Origin: Kryptolebias marmoratus
Lineage: Eukaryota > Chordata > Actinopteri > Cyprinodontiformes > Rivulidae
Direction: 5' to 3'
Assembly: GCF_001649575.2 (NCBI RefSeq)
Contig: NC_051433.1
Span: forward strand, 15,247,630-15,311,629
Length of the DNA: 64,000 nt
Positions 1 through 11,010 of this stretch are shown here, piece by piece. Positions within the stretch are counted from its first letter, which is position 1, and each line of letters starts with the position of its first letter. The position numbers were made by a program, and so were the translations under genes. Below the pieces are notes generated by a model. It did not search any database. It was not told the origin of the DNA and saw only the letters and a program-made list of their open reading frames with translations.

Positions 1-480
1 ATTTACTTGCTGTGAGGCTTTCAATAATCTGGCGCTTGAGTACTGGGAGCTGTGAGTATATGTAGTGACAGGAACAGGTGAAACAGATGAGACTGATGGT
101 GTGGTCATGGAAACTAAGGCGTGGCTAGAAACTGGGAGTGGGAAGTTAAGTGGCTGTGGCATGACATGAGACAAGAGACGTGGCAGGAACAGATGGAGCT
201 GTGACACACACTCTTGTTTGCTGTTTCCTGATTCTTATCATCATCATGATACGGCAGACATTTTCAAATTTTTCCACATTACATTAATGCTTACCTTCAA
301 CTTTTGACATGATGAGTAAAACAGGATAGAGTGACAGAAGAATGAAAACAGAGCTTTCACCTACTTTATCACCAGAGCCTTAAAGAACAGTATTCACCTC
401 AGTGTTCTTTTGTAAAGGCTATAGTTGGGCTGGTGATTTTGTGGACTGTATTTTGTTGACAGAACCTGGGAGTGATGGGA

Positions 481-508
481 GTGTGTGTGTGTGTGTGTGT
501 GAGTGTGT
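481..508. repeat. GT dinucleotide microsatellite
   Basis: About 10 uninterrupted GT units followed by an interrupted GAGTGTGTGG tail. Confidence 0.9.
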
Positions 509-1999
509 GGCTCATGGTGGTAGTGGAGTGACAGGCGGTGACGGTGGGTACACAGCGTAACCTTTAGAGTGGAGCCACAAGAGCATGACGACCAGACTCC
601 AAGGTAACAGAGAGACAGACAGGAAGAGGTGTTGTGGGGGTTGCAGGGAGGAGAAGGAGAAAGTCGACAGGTAAGAGAGATAGAAACTTCAGCGTATCTG
701 TGTCATCTGCCCTTCTGACAGTTTGCTTCGCTGTGAACTGCTAAAAGACTCAGAAGTGGGCTTGAAGGTTGTGGTAAAAAAAAATAGCTAAACAGTTTAG
801 AAAACATACTTATCTACATTTCTTTTGACAGGGAGATCAAACTTATCTGTGTAACACTCTGCAGTTTTTCCTTCAGCTCACCGTCTGAAACAAGATAATG
901 GAAAAATGGTGTAAACAAATCTCTTCATAAGTAGATTTGATGTTCTGTAGTTTGTGTTCTACCCTACATGTTCTCATAGAATCTGATGTTTAAGTGGAAC
1001 AACTGATTTTGTCTGTAATGTTAATTAACACTTAGAAAGCTACCCATCTTTAGTGTTAGTGGATCAAATTTAACCTTTGATTTAACTAAGATCAAAAATC
1101 ATCCAGTATTGTTTTCACCTTATAGCTAACTTAGTATGTAAAAATATCTATGTATGCATTGTTTTAAATGTTATTTTTGGCCCCATAAATTGTTCATTTT
1201 ACAGTATATCATGATGATGATGATGCTCTCTGTTGATGCTCTGAATTGGGTGTCATAAGGGCTTGATGGCCTTGAAATGTCACTTTTCTGGATTTGAAGA
1301 CCTCTCCTCGAGTCTTTTCTGGTCCTCCTCTTCCTCAGATGTGTCTTTTTGTTCAGTCATATTGAAACTGTCTTCTTCCTTAGATACAGCCTCAGTTTGA
1401 TCATGACCAAAGGTAGTATAGTTAGTTAGTAGTTATAGTTAGTTAATAGTTAGTCTGAGTGGGACAAAAATAAAAGTGGATAGTTGTTATATTACAACTA
1501 CAATCCCCAAAATGGCATTACAGTTACTGTAAACACTATTTTATAAAACTTTAAACTGGTATCAGTTGAGCATTACACATTAATTTAGGCAGGAATGATA
1601 TGATATGGAAGAGCGCCAGGCTGCAACAGAAGTGCTACAGCTGGCTGCTGCAGTTGCAGCACTTGCAAATGACCACAAAATTATACACAAATAACTGTGA
1701 ATCAATGGAGAAAAATGTGAAATTATTGTACTTTCACAAACCCAAACTTGTAGTGTCGCTTGTTTTTGGTTCTCGTCTTGAAGCTTTCATCAAGGTTTTG
1801 CCTGTTTTGACAAAGTATTTCATGAAGACAAAGTTTTAATCAGATTGGTGTAGCAGTGGAGACCCAATACAAAGTGTGACTTATCCATGCAGATCGGCAT
1901 ACATGCAAACCTGCAGAGAGGAATTAGTGTCATTATAAATTAATTTCTCGAGTACAGGTTTAAACAAAATACAGTACGCATTCATGAAGGCCTGCTGCT

Positions 2000-2025
2000 A
2001 CACACACACACACACACACACACAC
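2000..2025. repeat. CA dinucleotide microsatellite
   Basis: About 12-13 uninterrupted AC units. Confidence 0.9.
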
Positions 2026-2754
2026 TGTTTAAACCGAGGCCTGTGACTATGACAAGCCCTGCTGTCTGCCTCAGTCCTCTCCCAGGCTTTAGGAGAGGAT
2101 GGAGAGGAATGCTAAAGAAACCAGGAGAAGCCAAGCATACAGTTTCCACCATGGAGAGGGGGGTGGGGGGAGTGGATGCTTGAAGCAAAAGAGGAGGGGG
2201 TGGACTGGAGGGGGATGCTGCTTGCCACACCACAAAACTCTCTGTCTCTCTTTCCCTTCCTCTCCTCGCATCCTCTCAGTCTGTAGAGACCCCATGTGTG
2301 TCAGCCAAGCAGCAGAGCATCCCTTCTGTCTATTTAGCTCATTTTTGTTGTTGCCTCTGCTGTCTCTCTCCCACCCCTCTTATCCCGTTTATTCATTTTC
2401 TTTCATCCTCTTGTTGATATTTAATCTGATTGTCTTTTATTATAAGTGGTATAGAAGACGACTTTTAAAGCAAATAAGAATTAAAAAAAAAAATCCAAAT
2501 CATGAAGCATGAATGTGGAAATAAGAAGTTCAACATTTCTAAAGTTAAATGTTGCAAGACGTTTTTACTGTTCACAGTAACTTAACAATAAAAATACAAA
2601 GAAAACCCAAATGTTTTTAGAGAGTCAGCTATGTGTGTCGATCAGTTTCCTGTGCAGCTTCTCCACAGCAGGTGTCAGCTGAAAAAGGAAGCTCGGAGGC
2701 GGAGAGATGGTAGAAGAAGGCAATTACTGTTGTGGAGCGTTTTGTTTTGTTTGT

Positions 2755-2835
2755 GGAAGCAGCATTGTGTGGCCCGCTGCTAATGAGGCCCAGCAAGCTC
2801 GTTAATATTGAATTGGAAAATAGGTGACACGGGGA
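2755..2835. promoter_or_regulatory. Candidate non-coding regulatory block (homeodomain-type cores)
   Basis: A short non-repetitive block with TAATGAG, GTTAATATT and GAATTGG cores within about 40 bases, flanked on the right by GT-rich sequence. It resembles vertebrate conserved non-coding elements in composition. Conservation cannot be tested from this sequence alone. Confidence 0.2.
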
Positions 2836-3394
2836 CGCTGTGTGTGTTTGTGTGTGCGTTTGTGTGTGTCTGTGCTTGCTGGTTTGGTGAGGTCAGTCTC
2901 ACCGGAGGGTGCTGACATTCTCTCTGATAGGCCTCCAGGATGAATACGGTGTCACGGCACCAGCTTTGAATCGATCTGGCTACAAACACAACTTTTTTTT
3001 TTTTTCTTTTACACCCAAACTGTGTAACTGATTGTATCTGCACATTTCAACATTGTTTAAATTCCCCTTTTTATATTTGCAGAACTTACCCAGGATTTTT
3101 AACTTCCAAGGTTTTTGCATTAGAGCTGTACAATGTGTTTAAAATTGATTACGACGATGATGCTCTAAATGCCCACACATGGTTTTCCACACGGAGAGCA
3201 CTGTAAGCAGTGGGATGGCAGAAGAAAACCACATAAATGTGTCATGTTTTACATGTGATGACATGAACATATTAAAAATGCTCTAATATCATGAAATGAT
3301 GAAACAGGTGTTTCACATATTGTGTGAATGCTGACTCAGCATTCACATTGTTGTTTTCCTGTTTTTTTTCTGTATGTTTTTTGCAGTCTAACTA

Positions 3395-3790
3395 CTTCTG
3401 CATATTTTCTGTTATGTTAGCCATTCATACATCGAACTCTTCTGCTCGTACAGGAAATGGCTGCGGTCACTTTTGTTTTTTGTACCTTTAATACTTTTCC
3501 ATGTATCAAGATGGCCGTCACAGCTAATTCACCTTAGCAAACACAAAAATGATTATAACTCGATCAGTTTTTACAGTTATTGAACTACAATCTGACGTGG
3601 CAGTAGCTGAGAGTCATTCCCAACACAAACTCTAACAGATCACATGAGAATATCAACTGAGATTGGAAATAAAGTTTCAAGATTGGATCAAAATAGCTCC
3701 AATCTCATCACTTCTGAACATAAGATGATCTGGGTTAAAAATCAGCGGGCGATGTGCATTCCTTCAAGGAAATTCTGGGCCTTTTTTTCC
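3395..3790. repeat. Dispersed repeat family, copy A
   Basis: Shares a string of landmarks with copies near 5500, 7850 and 62400: an 'aagatggc..cacagct' segment, 'tataactc.atcag', 'gtagctgagagtcat..c.cAACAca', then 'ttggatcaaaatagct' and 'aacataagatgatct' in that order. The left part (about 3350-3500, from 'ttttcctgttt' to 'aggaaatggctg') also resembles sequence at about 15510-15630, so this copy may be a composite of two families. It is probably an old non-autonomous transposon. No coding sequence is present. Confidence 0.6.
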
Positions 3791-3972
3791 TTCTGCTTGT
3801 GCCTGACCTCTAATAAACCTTCTTCCTTGAGGAGGTGTTTGTCAGTTCTGGGTTGCTGTGAAGAGCAGAGGGATTTCAGTCGGATCTCGTGTGAGAGCTG
3901 ACCGCCACGATCACAACACTCACCGTTACACTCACCTGCACCGTGTTGACACTTCCCTCCATGGGTGGCTTC

Positions 3973-3991
3973 GTGTGTGTGTGTGTGTGTG
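3973..3991. repeat. GT dinucleotide microsatellite
   Basis: About 9 uninterrupted GT units. Confidence 0.8.
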
Positions 3992-4141
3992 TTTTGGGCT
4001 GGGTGGGTGTGTCTGAGTTGAGGGTGAGAATGAGAATTATTGCTGCCCTCACTTTGGTGTCCAAACGAAGCCCCCCTCACATTCCTCCTGACTAACACCT
4101 CCCTCGGGGGACAGGATCAGACAGTCTGCAAGAGGAATGAA

Positions 4142-4143
<2 letters not shown>

Positions 4144-4193
<50 letters not shown>
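4144..4193. repeat. Compound GT-GA microsatellite
   Basis: About 18 GT units pass directly into about 6 GA units. It is the longest dinucleotide tract in the window and is likely polymorphic. Confidence 0.95.
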
Positions 4194-4904
4194 TTGTGTT
4201 AGAAGGTTTAGGTTAGCATGGACCAAAAGGACCAGAAAGCGCTGACAGTCTCTCCTCCATTACATTTCTCGTCTCTCCTTTTGCACTTTGCTTTTCTTTG
4301 TCGCTTTCCATCTTCATCGTGAATACAGCCTCATCTTTCCATTTCTCTTTCTTGTCTTTCAGTGTACCATCTGACTCTTAATAGCCTCTGTCAATGCTTC
4401 GCTGACTGTCTGCTTTTTCTTCCCTTCTTACCCTTTAAAAGGTGAATACTTTTAGCATCCTGCTTTTGTCTCCGTAGCTGTCTCTTTTTGACACTTTCTC
4501 CTTTGGCTTTATAAGCTTCCCACTCTCTCTCCCTTCTTGCCTCTCTTCTTCTCACCACCTCAGAGATAGTCACCAAAATATAGTCTTATTTAAAAGAGCA
4601 CACTTGTATGTCTACCTCAAGCCATTTAGCTGTTTTTTTTTTTTTTCTCGTTTCATGTCTCCTTTCAATTCTCCCTCCTCCTTTTATTTGTTTAGTGAGA
4701 GCAGGGACGTGAGATGCATTTTCCCTCCTGTTTTAATTTATCCGGGTCCTTTTATATTCTTTTCCCCTTTCTTTATCTTCAGGCTGATGGACAGACAGAT
4801 GCTTTAGACATGTTTAAGTCTAAATGTTATCCTGTTATGCTGTTATTGTCATGTGTCTGCACTGAACTGGATTGTGAGTGACTCACCTTCTGACTACAGC
4901 CTGT

Positions 4905-5185
4905 CCCTTCAGGGCTGAGACAGAGGAGAGCCCTGAAGACCACAGCAGACCTTGTCGATTTCCATCCGCCTCCTCGCCGTCTGTCGCGGACGACACAGCC
5001 GTCCCCACTGGTACCACGAGTGACCCCTTCAGTCAGCTCGCATCAGCTGGATTGACAGCCGCCAATCAAAGACCTGTCCACCGGAGTGACAGGAAGACGT
5101 GTTGGGAGGCAGTCGCTGTAATTATGTGTGTTTATAGTGCTTCCATAATAATGTTTATCCATACTCCGTGTATTTATCGATCCAA
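4905..5185. promoter_or_regulatory. Unexplained higher-GC block; conserved element or orphan exon
   Basis: This block is less AT-rich than its surroundings and one frame stays open across 4878-5192. An acceptor-like CCCTTCAG at 4905-4912 and a donor-like GTACCA at about 5010 would bound a 97-nt exon. At least two frames are open through it, so coding status is undecided. The right part holds 'ttgacagccgccaatcaaag' and 'gagtgacagg', with TGACAG-type and CCAAT-type cores seen in regulatory elements. I do not recognise the peptide. Confidence 0.25.
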
Positions 5186-5479
5186 GCGGTGACGTTTGGC
5201 TCAAACTGAAAAGGCTTTGGGTTTTTTTGTTTAATTTTAGGAAGCAAAACTATTAAATGAAAGGATTTGACAAAGACTTAAACAGTCTTTAAAACAGTAA
5301 GGTGGGATGTTGTGTTACAGAGTTAAGCAAACACTTTAATGTTAAATGTTTTTCAGTCAAAACAAACAAAAAGTTTGGGGCTCGGTTTACATCGTTTGTC
5401 TTGCAGCAACATTTTTATTGACTGCTATGAAAGGCAGAAGGCAGGCGATAATGTTTTTGCTCGTGTGTGTGTCTGTCTG

Positions 5480-5880
5480 TCTGTTAGCTAAATATTTCAT
5501 GAACCACTGGACGAAAATTAATGAAATTTGCAGAAAGAAATTATTGGATGTACATCTAATTGGATGTACACAGTTTCTGAGTGCGAACAGGTTGCACTGG
5601 ATAAGTTAACATGATTTAAAATGGCCACCACAGCCAACTTATCTTAAAAACATCAAAAATTGCTATAATTCAGTCAGTTTTGGAAATACAGAGGTGAAAT
5701 TTGATATGGTAGCAGCTATGACTCATTCACAACACATTGTCTAAGCGTGACATCTTAATGTCGTATGATTTTGCACATAATGTTAATTTCAAAGTTTTAC
5801 TAAAACAGTCACAACTCCGTCACTTCCCAACATCAGGTGATTTTAGCACAACAGGCACCGTCGATATGCAATTTTTCTAG
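5480..5880. repeat. Dispersed repeat family, copy B
   Basis: The fullest copy. It begins 'gctaaatatttcatgaacca', contains a duplicated 'attggatgtaca' motif, then 'aaatggccaccacagccaac', 'ctataattcagtcagttttg', 'gtagcagctatgactcattc' and 'caaaacatcaggtgatttta'-like ends, in the same order as copies A, C and D. Non-coding. Confidence 0.65.
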
Positions 5881-6049
5881 CCCCCACCTTTGCTCAAATT
5901 AATGCTAAATGGCACAGTTTGGCTAAAGAGGAAAAAGAGAAAAATATATTAGCTTCTTGCTCACTAAAAACAATATTTTTGTGGTTTGTCAACAATTAAT
6001 TTGGCTCAACAAGACATTACGTGGAATGAAAATCTTACTACCGCAGACC

Positions 6050-6240
6050 AGCACAAATAAGACTGTGATTTATTTGACTACAAATTAACATATCAATAAG
6101 CCTTATAGGAAATGTCTCATTAATTAGTCATCCCTTAATTGGCCTTGAATGTCATTAGCGCGCCGTGTGTGTTAACCAAGCGTTCATTAATAATATTACA
6201 GGGATATTCGGATCTGAACGGCCGAGCTAAGATTAGTTAA
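6050..6240. promoter_or_regulatory. Candidate conserved non-coding element with clustered TAAT cores
   Basis: About 190 bases of non-repetitive AT-rich sequence with at least five TAATT/ATTAA cores, including 'cattaattagtcat', 'cccttaattggcc' and 'gttcattaataatatt', plus an embedded GCGCGCC. Clustered homeodomain-type cores without simple repeats are typical of developmental enhancers. The assignment is by composition only. Confidence 0.25.
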
Positions 6241-7839
6241 ACTGCTGTCGCTCCCTTCAGCTGTTGCTCAAGACCGAGTGTGTGTGTGTTGGAGGTGTGT
6301 TTGCGTGCGGTCTCAGAGTGATTCGACATTCGTGCCCATACTGGTTCTGCTTTGTCCAATGGTGCCTGGCATTGGGTAGAGGGGGGGTGAGGATGGGGTT
6401 TGAACCTCCCACTGGTGCTGATGAAGACAAATGAGCTAACAAGACATGACGGAATTGCTTTTGCGAAGAGGAGGGGGTGGAGGGGGGTGCTGATGCTATG
6501 TATGGGTATTGTGTTGAGGGTGGCTAAAGGGGCAGGTTGATTTATTGTTGCAGCAGCAGATAGCCATCGTTTTACCTCCCCTCCCTACTTAATTCAACAA
6601 GACCCCGTGGTCTTTAATTACAGCCCCCAGCCTCTTCCATTCTCTCATCCATGTCCTTATTAGAAGAGTCATAGCGCACATCATGCATCCACGCTAACGG
6701 AGGACAATATTATATGTAACAAAAATGGTGCACAAAATGCCGCAGCCGTGTTGATTTTGCAGTTTATAAACACCTTTGGGTCGGGAAAATTCAGAAGAGA
6801 TACAAGAATTAAAGAGTAACGAAACAAAGTCAAAGGAAGAACTTGTTAAAAAGAACACACACACAAGGAATATGGAACTAAAGAACATGCGGAACAAGAT
6901 ATGCACATATTGTGAACAAGGGACTGAGGATGACAATTGTAAAAAAAAGGGCAATTCTCACAGGGAGGATGAAGGTTAAAGACATGTTAAAAATGTGCAG
7001 GAGTATGGAGAGTTAGGTGGAGCCCTGTGAATTTTGACAGAAAGATGAGGAAAGAAAATACAAAAAAGCAGAAAAGTGGGAAAGTTTAAGCAGTGAAACA
7101 GGTTATAGCAGCATAGTTCTCATTCATTGCCTTCTTGGTCAGTAACTGTCTGCTCAGGAAGGAAAATGCATAACCGTGGAAGTGTAAGTGTATTACGCCA
7201 GGCTTGTCTGTGCCAAGAAGTGGACAGAAAGCCGTGCAGGTACGGTTTCTCTGACGTGAAGGAAAACGAGTGAGAAGAGGAGTAAAAATATGTGCAGCTC
7301 ACCCCCATGACAATTTATCACTGCAATGCTGCTCGCTCGCTGAAATATCAGCCTATTAAAACATTCATTGAGCTGATTAAACTGCAATAAAATTGAACTA
7401 AATTTCCACTGATACATTCAGTGCATGATTTATTAGGCTCTGCGTGGGCCTCTCTAGCACTGATGACAGGAAAAAAATCAGATGCTACTGCCACCTTTTG
7501 GCTGAGTGGGATTCTTTTATTAAAGCATGAAAGCAAAAAAAAGACCAGATTTATGTTGGAATGTATAAAAAATTGTCGATTCATCTGTTTGTTCTTGAAT
7601 CTGAATATTTCTGTCAATGCAGCAGCAGGTTTACCTGCATGCAACAATAACCCAACCAGTCTGTACTTGTTGTTAAACGAAATATTTTTGCTACACAGTT
7701 GTATTTTTTTAGCCTAATCTCTCAGCTGTCATGAAGATGTGGTCATAAAAAGCATGTTAGTGTTTTGATTTTTATCGCCCTCTGGTCGAAGGCTTAGGCG
7801 TACAATAATGATTTTTTTCCCACATCTCTGTGTGCACAT

Positions 7840-8060
7840 GACTCCCACAGCTGTCTGAGACTAACCAACACAAAAAAACAGCTTTAATTCAGTCAATTTT
7901 ACAAATATTGAGCTAAAATTAGATGTGGTTGTAGCTGAGAGTCATAACATGAAATTCTGCATAACGTTATTTTCAAGATTTGACCAAAACAGCTACAACT
8001 CAGTCATTTATCAACATGAAATGATCTCAGTGTAAAACTCTGGCATTTGTAATATTGCTA
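7840..8060. repeat. Dispersed repeat family, copy C (partial)
   Basis: Has 'tttaattcagtcaattttac', 'ttgagctaaaattagatgtg', 'gtagctgagagtcata' and 'tttgaccaaaacagctacaa' followed by 'caacatgaaatgatct', collinear with copies A, B and D. The left third is missing or unrecognisable. Confidence 0.55.
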
Positions 8061-8169
8061 ACAAGTTAAAAATGTCTGTATTTTTTTTTTAATGCATACA
8101 TTTTTAATAAAATGATAAATCTCACCAGCTTCTGTTTGCTAATTTAATCAGTGATAGTTATATACAGTA

Positions 8170-8440
8170 TGCTTCTGCCGTGATCTACAGCACAGCCTTA
8201 ATTAAACACAACCTGATGTCATTGCTTAATAAATAAAATATTTTGTTTAATTGGTGAGGGGTCAGACTGTGGCAACAGATATCACTGCATCAGCTGAGGT
8301 GGAAGTGTTTTGTGTTGAACTGCTGTCGTATTGATCTATATGGTTTATTACAGGCAGCCCGAGTGTTAACAGTGTCTGGGAAGACAGGCGCGGGGATTAC
8401 CTGGAAATGGTGCTATTGATCGGGGGTTTGCCTCAGGAGA
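8170..8440. promoter_or_regulatory. Candidate non-coding conserved block
   Basis: Non-repetitive sequence with 'ccttaattaaac', 'gtttaattggtgaggggtca' (TAAT core next to a GGGGTCA half-site) and a more GC-balanced right half. No open frame and no repeat signature. Weak support, by appearance only. Confidence 0.15.
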
Positions 8441-9032
8441 GGGTTACATGTCACTCAACCCAACAGAAGCGAACAATTTTCAGAAAAATGCTTCCGCAAA
8501 AGAGCCAGAGCACAAATGCCACCTGAGGTGTGAATATGACAAGGTGGGTTTTGCACACAGTGATGTGTCTACTTTCAAGGCTCGTTATACTGTCAGAAAG
8601 GTGAGGTCTGAGTCTTGAATCTGTTCAGTTGGGTTTTATTAATTTTAGTGCTCGTTGCCACTGATTGATGTTCTCTCTTTTCACAGGCCTTGTTCCGTTC
8701 TCTATTCTGGTGTCATCATTGTAATATGCTCTCTAAACATAAGAGTCCTTGCGTCTTTAAAACTATTTTGATAATCAAATTAGATATTCTGATGTTTGAC
8801 CTGTTTTTTTAAAATATTTCCTGACTATGGCACATCCACCACTAAGATCTTTTGTACAACTGTGTGCAGAGCAAATAAAAAGATCCTGCAGGTTGACGGC
8901 TCTGGGAAAATCCCTAAAAAGAACTCCTTATAGACCTTGTAGGTGAGAAGATTAAATAAATGTGTGAGGTAATGTCTGATCTAAGATTATAATAAATATT
9001 CTATTCAGTCAAGTTGTTAAGATATAAATATA

Positions 9033-9034
9033 GT

Positions 9035-9071
<37 letters not shown>
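9033..9071. repeat. GT dinucleotide microsatellite
   Basis: About 15 uninterrupted GT units preceded by an interrupted unit (TAGTGTGTAT). Confidence 0.9.
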
Positions 9072-10385
9072 GAATTATCAAGCTGCCTGTGCTTCATAGT
9101 TGTAATCTCTTCTGGTATGACAGTCATACCAGTGTCACATTGCTGCATTACTCTCTGTCTTCTGGCTGCGGTCGATCAGCAGTTTAAAAAAAAACATTGA
9201 CCCCATTTTACGTGAAACCCCCCAGTGTATTTTCATATTGTTCCCAAAACAAACAGTGGGGGGGAAAAAGGAACATAAAAATAGAAAAACAATGACACAA
9301 CTGTGGTTATTTCTGTTTAAAAACTGATGATAAAAAGGCGCACACTCAGAGAAAGTTAAAGTTTCACACTCGATTCAAGCAACACTCACAGACCTGACAT
9401 CCCATGAATCATTTTGGAAACAATTCAAAAGCTTCACACTCCCATTCTAATAAAATAATACATAAATGTGACATTCTGGTTCCTTTCCTTGCATTCTTTC
9501 TTTTTGTCTGAGAGTAAATCCAGTGTGTTTTTGTGAACTCCCAGCTCAGCACTTAGTATGAAATCTCTTCTGTCTGATCACTCTGACATGCAGACCTCAC
9601 TGGTGGACTGATGGGTTTTCTTTTGTAAAAAAAAAGCAGCTTGCTGTGGATCTTCATTTGAGTTATAGTTGGTTCGGTAGTTCTTTGTTTCACTGAGGCC
9701 AGTTGTAACTTTTCAGTTTGGCTTGGCAGCAACATCTGTCCCATCCTCAATGTTTCCAACACTCTTCTTAAAGGCAAGTGTGCTATTTGACAAATCAGCT
9801 TTTTCACATTTGTGACTTAACAAAATCATGTTTCCTGATTATTTTTGGGGGGGCTTTTTTTTTACAGGACATCTACAGTTTGACTATTAATATGGATATA
9901 AAATGCAAACAGCTGTATCCAAAGAATTTAGTTTGATGTATGTGGACAAATCTGACAGACAACTCTTTTAAAATAAACCATTCAAACATATATGATTGAA
10001 TCAATTATTTGAGCCACAGCTCAGAGAGACGTTTATGTTTTGTGTCATTTACAGCAGTCAGATTAGATTTTTTTTTCTATATTAGATACCATGATGTACA
10101 ACATAAACTTCCAAGATAGTTTTCTTTGTTTTATTAGTTTTCTTTCCTTAAATACATCTAGGTTATGTTGCACTGATTGCATCCACAGCCACAGCATGGC
10201 AAAACGAAAAGAATACTGATAAGAAGTCACTGTTACTTCTTTCATTTCTTGTCTTCCTAATTTTTCAAGTGGTCATGTTGTGTTGAGTAAAAGGATCCAA
10301 CAAATGCAAATTTGAACACAGGGGAACTAAGTGAAAAAGGATTTAAATGAATTAAGCAAAAGGCTGATGGTTGAGCAACAACAAA

Positions 10386-10730
10386 CTAACAATACAGACA
10401 AAAAAATAGCTGGAACAGAAAAAGAACAATGAATAAAAACACCAAGCACAAGGAAACCAGGACCAAACAGCGTGACAGAAGCTGAATGAGTGAGAACAGG
10501 AGTATGCAGGGAGGGGCGATCACTGAGTAAGTGCAGGTGAGGCTAATGAACACATGAACAGGTGTGAGTGACTGACTGAAGGCAGGAACGACTGAGGAAA
10601 ACAATGGTCAATGAGACGAGGGAGCGACAGGAAAACTGTCTGAAAACAAGAAAATATCTGAATGAACTTGTAACAAATACTAAAACTAAAGGTAAAGAAA
10701 CGTAAAACTCCAAAATCAAGACACAATTGA
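10386..10730 (-). mobile_element. TE-like block, probably antisense non-autonomous element
   Basis: A-rich sequence with 'gtgcaggtgaggctaatgaa', 'acaggtgtgagtgact' and many short A runs. These resemble the reverse complement of a class of dispersed fish repeats that carry CACCTG-rich bodies. A similar antisense block lies at 62,770-63,190. No intact coding capacity or terminal repeats could be identified. Confidence 0.4.
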
Positions 10731-11010
10731 AGAGGATTTATTGATTTTATTTGAAGATACTCAATCCAAAGTTATCATCTGCTTGATTTCTAACTTTCAT
10801 TTTGAAACGTTTGACCTTCTCTGTCCTAAAGACTTCATGTTTGAACTGCTTCACCCTCAGATTGCCCCACGCAGACGCTCGATGGTTGTGTTTGCCTTCT
10901 CGACGTGCTTTAACAATAAAGGTCATTAGCCTGGGATGAAGAAGTGATGCCGAAGCTATTAATACAGATCAGACCCACAGTGGTTTTCCTGAGAAAGAGT
11001 TACTGTGAGG

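Larger units (their letters stand above)
1..11010. other. Gene-poor region upstream of pfkm
   Basis: I see no gene I can support here. All ORFs are under about 140 codons and lack family features. Several consist mainly of translated microsatellites (runs of Cys-Val or His-Thr). The stretch holds CA/GT microsatellites, diverged copies of one dispersed repeat family near 3400, 5500 and 7850, TE-like sequence at 10.39-10.73 kb, and a few AT-rich blocks with clustered TAAT cores that look like candidate non-coding regulatory elements. It could be intergenic, or an intron of a gene whose exons lie outside the window. Confidence 0.6.

Noticed and set aside
580..700. Short ATG with donor-like sites (CAAG|GTAACA at about 603 and GACAG|GTAAGA at about 671) suggesting a first exon
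   Set aside because: Only six codons before the first donor, no CpG-rich promoter, and no downstream partner exon seen.
1982..2512. Overlapping ORFs of 68-137 codons on both strands
   Set aside because: Low-complexity peptides from GT and GGGA-rich sequence, no domain, and both strands equally open.
3742..4098. Minus-strand ORF of 118 codons
   Set aside because: Contains a translated CA microsatellite (His-Thr run) and part of a dispersed repeat; no family signature.
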